A stretch of DNA of 64,000 nt from Miltoncostaea sp036826475 (GTDB taxonomy: Bacteria > Actinomycetota > Thermoleophilia > Miltoncostaeales > Miltoncostaeaceae). This document shows positions 60,242 through 64,000 of this stretch, piece by piece. Under the pieces are notes generated by a model. That model ran no database searches, was not told where the DNA came from, and worked only from the letters and a program-made list of their open reading frames with translations. The translations under genes and the position numbers were made by a program. Location: assembly GCA_036826475.1 (NCBI GenBank), contig DAISWG010000005.1, positions 20,477-84,476 on the forward strand, read 5' to 3'. Every line of letters begins with the position of its first letter. The first letter of the stretch is position 1.

Positions 60242-60748
60242 GTGCGTGCGGAGGAGCTTCGCGAGGTCCAGGGGCCGCTGAAGGCGCGCTACCGGGACGA
60301 CCCCGACGCGGCGGTGGTGACGCTGAGTGCCGAGGCGTCCCTCGGCCAGGGCATCACCTGCAACGTGAGCACGGGGCGCGCCCTGGCGGTCGCCGGTCTC
60401 CACCCGGCCAGCGGCGGCAGCGGCGCCGAGCTCTGCTCCGGCGACATGCTGCTGGAGGCGCTCGCCGCCTGCGCCGGCGTCACGATGCGCGCGGTGTCCA
60501 CCGCCATCGGCGTCCCGGTCGAGGGTACCGTCCATGCCGAGGGCGACCTCGACTTCCGCGGCACCCTGGCCGTCGACCGCGACGCCCCCGTGGGCTTCCG
60601 GGGGATCCGCCTCCGCTTCGCCCTGGAGAGCGACGCCGGCGACGAGGCCCTCGCGAAGCTCATCGCCCTGACGGAGCGCTACTGCGTGGTGCTCCAGTCG
60701 CTCCAGGCGCCCTCGCCGGTGGTGGTCGATTGGGGTCGCGCGGCCTGA
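60242..60748 (+). CDS. OsmC/Ohr-family peroxiredoxin-like protein
   Basis: 168 residues. EALAACAGVTMRAV holds the first conserved Cys and LTERYCVVLQSL the second, as in OsmC/Ohr, which reduce organic hydroperoxides using this Cys pair. It is nearer the YhfA/OsmC-like than classic Ohr in length. GGGGAGGGGG lies upstream of GTG 60242. It is followed by a convergent tetR gene across a palindromic hairpin. Confidence 0.88.
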   Translation: MRAEELREVQGPLKARYRDDPDAAVVTLSAEASLGQGITCNVSTGRALAVAGLHPASGGSGAELCSGDMLLEALAACAGVTMRAVSTAIGVPVEGTVHAEGDLDFRGTLAVDRDAPVGFRGIRLRFALESDAGDEALAKLIALTERYCVVLQSLQAPSPVVVDWGRAA

Positions 60749-60762
60749 CGCGGGGGCGGCGC

Positions 60763-60786
60763 GGCGGCCGCCCGCGGGCGGCCGCC
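60763..60786. terminator. 24-nt perfect palindrome between convergent genes
   Basis: GGCGGCCGCCCG/CGGGCGGCCGCC, 15 nt after the OsmC stop. Probable two-way terminator for osmC (+) and tetR (-); no T-tract. The remaining about 150 nt to the tetR stop hold no gene. Confidence 0.55.
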
Positions 60787-60933
60787 GCCCCCGGAGCGCG
60801 TGGTCGTGCGGGACGGCGCGCGCTCCGGGTCTCGATGCACGCACCCTCCGCATCGGCAGCCGCGCCGATCCGCTGAACGCCCCCTGGTCCCTGGCGACCG
60901 TCGCCGCGGCCCGCCCGGCACGCCCCGTCGGGG

Positions 60934-61599
60934 TCAGGCCCGGGCCGCCTCCAGGCGGGCGGCGATCCCGGTCCGCGCCCGGTCGGGGGCGGACGGGTCC
61001 TTGAAGAACGTGAACGCCACGTTCGCCCCGAGCATCAGCGAGTCGAGCTCGAAGACCAGCTGCTCGACGTCCGTCGCGGGCGCCAGCTCGCCCTGCTCCA
61101 CCGCCGCAAGCGCCTGCGCCACGAGGTCGCCGAGCAGCTCGGAGTAGACGTCGCGCAGGTGGTCCGGCACCCGGCCCTGCTTCGCGTCCAGCTCCACCGC
61201 CGCCGAGACGAAGAAGCACCCGCCGGGGAACACCTGGCGCTCCAGGTAGTCCAGGAACGCCTCGCACGTCGCGTGCAGCCGCGCCAGGCCCTCCGCCGCG
61301 GTCGCCGCCCGCCGCGTCACCTCGCGGTCGAAGATCTCCCGCGCCGTGTCCACCGTCGCGATCTGCAGCTCCTCCTTCGACCCGAAGTGGGCGTAGAGGC
61401 CGCTCTTGCTCATCCCCACGTGCTCCGCCAGCCGGCCGATCGACAGCCCGTCCAGGCCCTCCACCGTCGCCAGCCCCGCCGCCGCCGCCAGGATCGTCGT
61501 CCGGCTCCTCACCCCGTCCGACCGGGGTCGCCGCTCGCGCCCGGGGTCGCCGGCGGCGTCCACCCCGCCCGCTCGCGTCTGTCGTCGTCGCTGCTCCAT
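60934..61599 (-). CDS. TetR-family transcriptional regulator
   Basis: 221 residues. N-terminal helix-turn-helix: TILAAAAGLATVEGLDGLSIGRLAEHVGMSKSGLYAHFGSKEEL is typical TetR, with the ligand-binding helical domain behind it. Divergent from the FAD-oxidase gene, with two operator-like repeats between, so probably represses itself and the oxidase until a small molecule binds. ATG 61599 follows TAAGTT by 8 nt (leaderless-like). Confidence 0.93.
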   Translation of the reverse strand: MEQRRRQTRAGGVDAAGDPGRERRPRSDGVRSRTTILAAAAGLATVEGLDGLSIGRLAEHVGMSKSGLYAHFGSKEELQIATVDTAREIFDREVTRRAATAAEGLARLHATCEAFLDYLERQVFPGGCFFVSAAVELDAKQGRVPDHLRDVYSELLGDLVAQALAAVEQGELAPATDVEQLVFELDSLMLGANVAFTFFKDPSAPDRARTGIAARLEAARA

Positions 61600-61602
61600 G
61601 CC

Positions 61603-61660
61603 TTGACAACTTAGCACGATCGTTCGTACGCTAAGCAGCACGACCGTTCGTACGAACTTT
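61603..61660. promoter_or_regulatory. divergent promoters with two TetR-type operators
   Basis: Forward promoter: TTGACA 61603-61608, 18-nt spacer, TACGCT 61627-61632. Reverse -10 for tetR: TAAGTT (minus strand, 61613-61608). Two copies of GCACGAYCGTTCGTACG (61614-61630 and about 61637-61653) carry the near-palindrome ACGANCGTTCGT. Each overlaps or abuts a promoter element. Confidence 0.75.
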
Positions 61661-61679
61661 GAGTGGAAGGGGTGCTGAC

Positions 61680-63116
61680 ATGGCGACGACCGACCAGGGG
61701 CAGCGGACGCAGGGGCGTCCGTCCGTCAGGGATCTGGCGGACGGCCTGCGGGGCCGCGTCGTGGTCCCCGGGGACGCGGACTACGAGGCGGCCCGCCGGG
61801 TGTGGAACGGGATGATCGACCGGCGGCCCGCGGTGATCGTGATGTGCGCCGGGGTGGGCGACGTGATGGCCGCGGTGACGTACGCGCGTGACCACGGCCT
61901 GCCGATGGCGGTGCGCGGCGGCGGGCACAACGTGGCGGGGACGGCCGTGGCCGACGGCGCCGTGGTGGTCGACGTGTCCGGCATGCGCGGCGTGCGCGTC
62001 GACCCGGCGCGCGGCACCGTGTGGGCCCAGGCGGGCTGCACGTGGGCCGACGTCGACCGCGAGACGCAGCCGTTCGGGCTGGCGGTGCCGGGCGGGGTGG
62101 TGTCGGCGACGGGCATCGCCGGGCTCACGCTGTCGGGCGGCCTGTCGGGCCAGCGCCGGGCGCACGGCATGACGATCGACAACCTGGTGGGCTGCGACAT
62201 CGTCACGGCCGACGGGCGGCTGCTCCACGCGAGCGCCGACGAGCACCCGGAGCTGTTCTGGGCGCTGCGGGGCGGGGGCGGGAACTTCGGCGTGGTCACC
62301 GCGTTCGAGTACCGCGCGCACCGCCACGGGCCGGAGATCTTCGTGACCAAGGTCTTCTACCCGGTCGAGCGGGGCCGGCAGGTCCTGGCCCGCTGGCGCG
62401 ACGCTGTGCGGGGCATGCCGGAGTCCGTGACGTCGGAGGCGGTGTACTGGACCTTCCCGGCCGTGCCGGACATCCCGGAGCCGATGCACCACGCGCCGGT
62501 GCTGGTGGTGATCGCCAACGTCGTGGGGCCCGTCGCGGAGGCGGAGGCGCTGACCCGCCCGCTGCGCGAGCTGGCCGAGCCGATCGTCGACGCGAGCGGC
62601 CCCACCACCTACCTGGAGGAGCAGCGCGCCCTGGATCCGCTGTTCGGCGCGGGCCGCCGCTACTACTGGAAGGGGCTGTACCTGGACGCGCTCGGCGACG
62701 ACGCGATCGACGTCATCACGGAGCGGGCGCTCCAGTCGCCGTCGCCGCACAGCCCGATCGTGGTGCGCCACCTGGGCGGCGCGATGGGGCGCGTGCCGGC
62801 GGAGGAGACCGCGTTCGGCGACCGCTCGGCGCCGTTCCACCTGTCGGTGGACGCGACCTGGGACGATCCGGACGAGGACGCCCTGAACGTGCTCTGGACC
62901 CAGGAGTTCATCGCGGCCGCGCAGCGGTTCTCGTCGGGGAAGCTGTACCTCAACTTCGCGGGGATGCTCGAGGAGGGGGACGCCGCCCTGCGGACGACCT
63001 TCGGCCGCAACTACGCGCGCGTGGTCGACGTGAAGACGGCCTACGACCCGGTGAACGTGTTCCGGTTCAACCCCAACATCGCGCCGCGGGGGACGGCGCC
63101 GGGTATCGCGGCCTGA
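61680..63116 (+). CDS. FAD-linked oxidase (BBE-type, PCMH/VAO family)
   Basis: 478 residues. FAD-binding domain: VRGGGHNVAG with the covalent His, GGVVSATGIAGLTLSGGLSG. Substrate domain in the middle, and a C-terminal berberine-bridge-type segment YFN-like (FGRNYARVVDVKTAYDPVNVFRFN). The second covalent Cys of bicovalent BBE enzymes is absent, so one-bond attachment is likely. Oxidises an alcohol, sugar or aromatic; the substrate is unknown. AAGGGG precedes ATG 61680. Controlled by the divergent TetR. Confidence 0.92.
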   Translation: MATTDQGQRTQGRPSVRDLADGLRGRVVVPGDADYEAARRVWNGMIDRRPAVIVMCAGVGDVMAAVTYARDHGLPMAVRGGGHNVAGTAVADGAVVVDVSGMRGVRVDPARGTVWAQAGCTWADVDRETQPFGLAVPGGVVSATGIAGLTLSGGLSGQRRAHGMTIDNLVGCDIVTADGRLLHASADEHPELFWALRGGGGNFGVVTAFEYRAHRHGPEIFVTKVFYPVERGRQVLARWRDAVRGMPESVTSEAVYWTFPAVPDIPEPMHHAPVLVVIANVVGPVAEAEALTRPLRELAEPIVDASGPTTYLEEQRALDPLFGAGRRYYWKGLYLDALGDDAIDVITERALQSPSPHSPIVVRHLGGAMGRVPAEETAFGDRSAPFHLSVDATWDDPDEDALNVLWTQEFIAAAQRFSSGKLYLNFAGMLEEGDAALRTTFGRNYARVVDVKTAYDPVNVFRFNPNIAPRGTAPGIAA

Positions 63117-63122
63117 CGCCGC

Positions 63123-63812
63123 TCAGCGGATGGTGATGCGCGCGGCGACCCCGCGCGCATCGCCATCCGTGCCCGCGAGGGCCACCAGGCGGTACTCGCC
63201 CGGCTGCACGTCGGGGAGGACGACGGTCCCGCCCGAGCGCACGAGCGGGCCGGCCGGGACGCCCGGCGGCCCGACCGTGCGCAGCACCAGCGGCCCTGAG
63301 GGCGGCGCGGGGGCGTGGCCCGGCAGGCGAAGGGCCACCCGGATGGTGCCGCCCGCGGGCGCGCTGAGCGGGGCGATCAGCGACGGACCACGGAGGAACC
63401 GCGCCGTGGTGGCGCGCAGGCAGGCCAGGGTGGCGCCGACGGTGGGGCGTGCGCACGTGACGCCATCGCGGATCATCGGGGCCACATCGCCCCCGCCCAG
63501 CCGCATCGCCACGGCGAACCGCGGGGCCACGCCGGCGATGCGCCGGAGGGTCACCGTGGTGTCCGGGACCGGCGGCGGCGCGCCGGGGCCGACGACGTCG
63601 TCGCAGCCGGGGACGATGCCGGCGCCGGCGCGCCCGGCCAGGTCGGCGGGCCGCAGCTCGCCGGCGGCGCCGAGGAACGGCGCGCCGCGGTGGGACACGA
63701 CGAGCGCGCAGGAGGCGTCGGCCTGGCCGCTCCCGGGCAGGGCGGCGGGGACCGCCGCGCCGGCGGCGCCGGCGGCGGCAAGGGCCGCCAGGGCGAGGGC
63801 GGCGCGCCTCAG
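63123..63812 (-). CDS. exported protein of unknown function
   Basis: About 229 residues. Signal peptide (RRAALALAALAAAGAAGAAV), an exported domain with three or four Cys, and a beta-rich C-terminus (GTIRVALRLPGHAP, GTVVLPDVQPGEYRLVALAG). No family recognised. Only CTG 63812 fits the signal peptide; it overlaps the GNAT stop as CTGA and has GGAGGAG 5 nt upstream. Convergent with the FAD oxidase. Confidence 0.6.
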   Translation of the reverse strand: MRRAALALAALAAAGAAGAAVPAALPGSGQADASCALVVSHRGAPFLGAAGELRPADLAGRAGAGIVPGCDDVVGPGAPPPVPDTTVTLRRIAGVAPRFAVAMRLGGGDVAPMIRDGVTCARPTVGATLACLRATTARFLRGPSLIAPLSAPAGGTIRVALRLPGHAPAPPSGPLVLRTVGPPGVPAGPLVRSGGTVVLPDVQPGEYRLVALAGTDGDARGVAARITIR

Positions 63813-64000
63813 GCGCGCTCCTCCAGCAGGTCCCGCCGGTCCTCGGGCACCAGGTCGGCGTAGTCGGGGTGGCGGCGGATCCACGCCGCGATGAACGGGC
63901 ACTTCGGCACGGCGCGCATCCCGCGGGCGCGGACGTCGTCCAGCGCCGTGCGCGCAAGGGCGCCGCCCACGCCCCGCCCCTCCAGCGTCACGGTGGTGTG
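63809..64000 (-). CDS. GNAT-family N-acetyltransferase, C-terminal part (YjdJ-like)
   Basis: The last 63 residues of a gene running off the right edge. GRGVGGALARTALDDVRARG is the acetyl-CoA-binding motif A of GNAT enzymes, and KCPFIAAWIRRHPDYADLV matches the YjdJ/COG2388 subfamily. Overlaps the next gene as CTGA. Confidence 0.85.
   Translation of the reverse strand, partial: HTTVTLEGRGVGGALARTALDDVRARGMRAVPKCPFIAAWIRRHPDYADLVPEDRRDLLEERA

Overview
The window is very GC-rich, single-chromosome bacterial DNA. Genes are tightly packed, many share ATGA/GTGA overlaps, and GTG starts are common. ECF sigma/anti-sigma, LuxR-type regulators, RDD, NlpC/P60 and Ser/Thr kinase families all point to an actinobacterium. 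The gene mix resembles Thermoleophilia (Solirubrobacterales-like), but that placement is inference. Many starts carry a TAnnnT -10 hexamer only 6-8 nt upstream and no Shine-Dalgarno, so leaderless transcription looks usual here. A 10-N assembly gap lies at 3689-3698.

Left part (1-16 kb): the end of a LuxR response regulator, a secreted beta-propeller protein, a membrane protein with an NlpC/P60 hydrolase, msrB followed by a GH3 glycosidase, moeA, a DHH phosphoesterase, an isomerase/3-hydroxyacyl-CoA dehydrogenase pair, a K+ channel, a surface O-acyltransferase/SGNH-hydrolase cluster and a GGDEF/HD-GYP protein. 16-20 kb: a four-gene ECF sigma, anti-sigma, lipoprotein and secreted-protein operon. 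Its lipoprotein is a clear paralogue of the anti-sigma extracytoplasmic domain; this is the best candidate for an undescribed system. Next come a GlsB-like protein and tRNA-Thr(UGU). The 3' end of that tRNA is repeated about 740 bp downstream, and the two copies bracket one DUF488 gene.

Middle (20-43 kb): a VanRS-like pair next to a VanY-like D,D-carboxypeptidase, PPK2, a MacB-like ABC exporter, two tail-to-tail NarL-type two-component systems that look like an inverted duplication, secreted proteins, a Vps62-domain membrane protein, an RDD protein with seven 9-residue repeats, a Ser/Thr kinase, and a minus-strand operon of P-type ATPase, CYTH-Ppx fusion and YihY protein. PPK2 and the Ppx fusion together suggest active polyphosphate turnover.

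Right part (43-64 kb): a LAL-type ATPase regulator, small unknown proteins, an EamA exporter, an HtrA-like protease, an unknown overlapping pair, another NarL-type two-component system, NhaA, an OmpR regulator/STAS/multi-PAS kinase cluster, an OsmC protein, a divergent tetR/FAD-oxidase pair with two operators, and a partial GNAT acetyltransferase at the edge. In all there are about seven histidine kinase or response regulator loci in 64 kb, so the segment is unusually rich in signalling.
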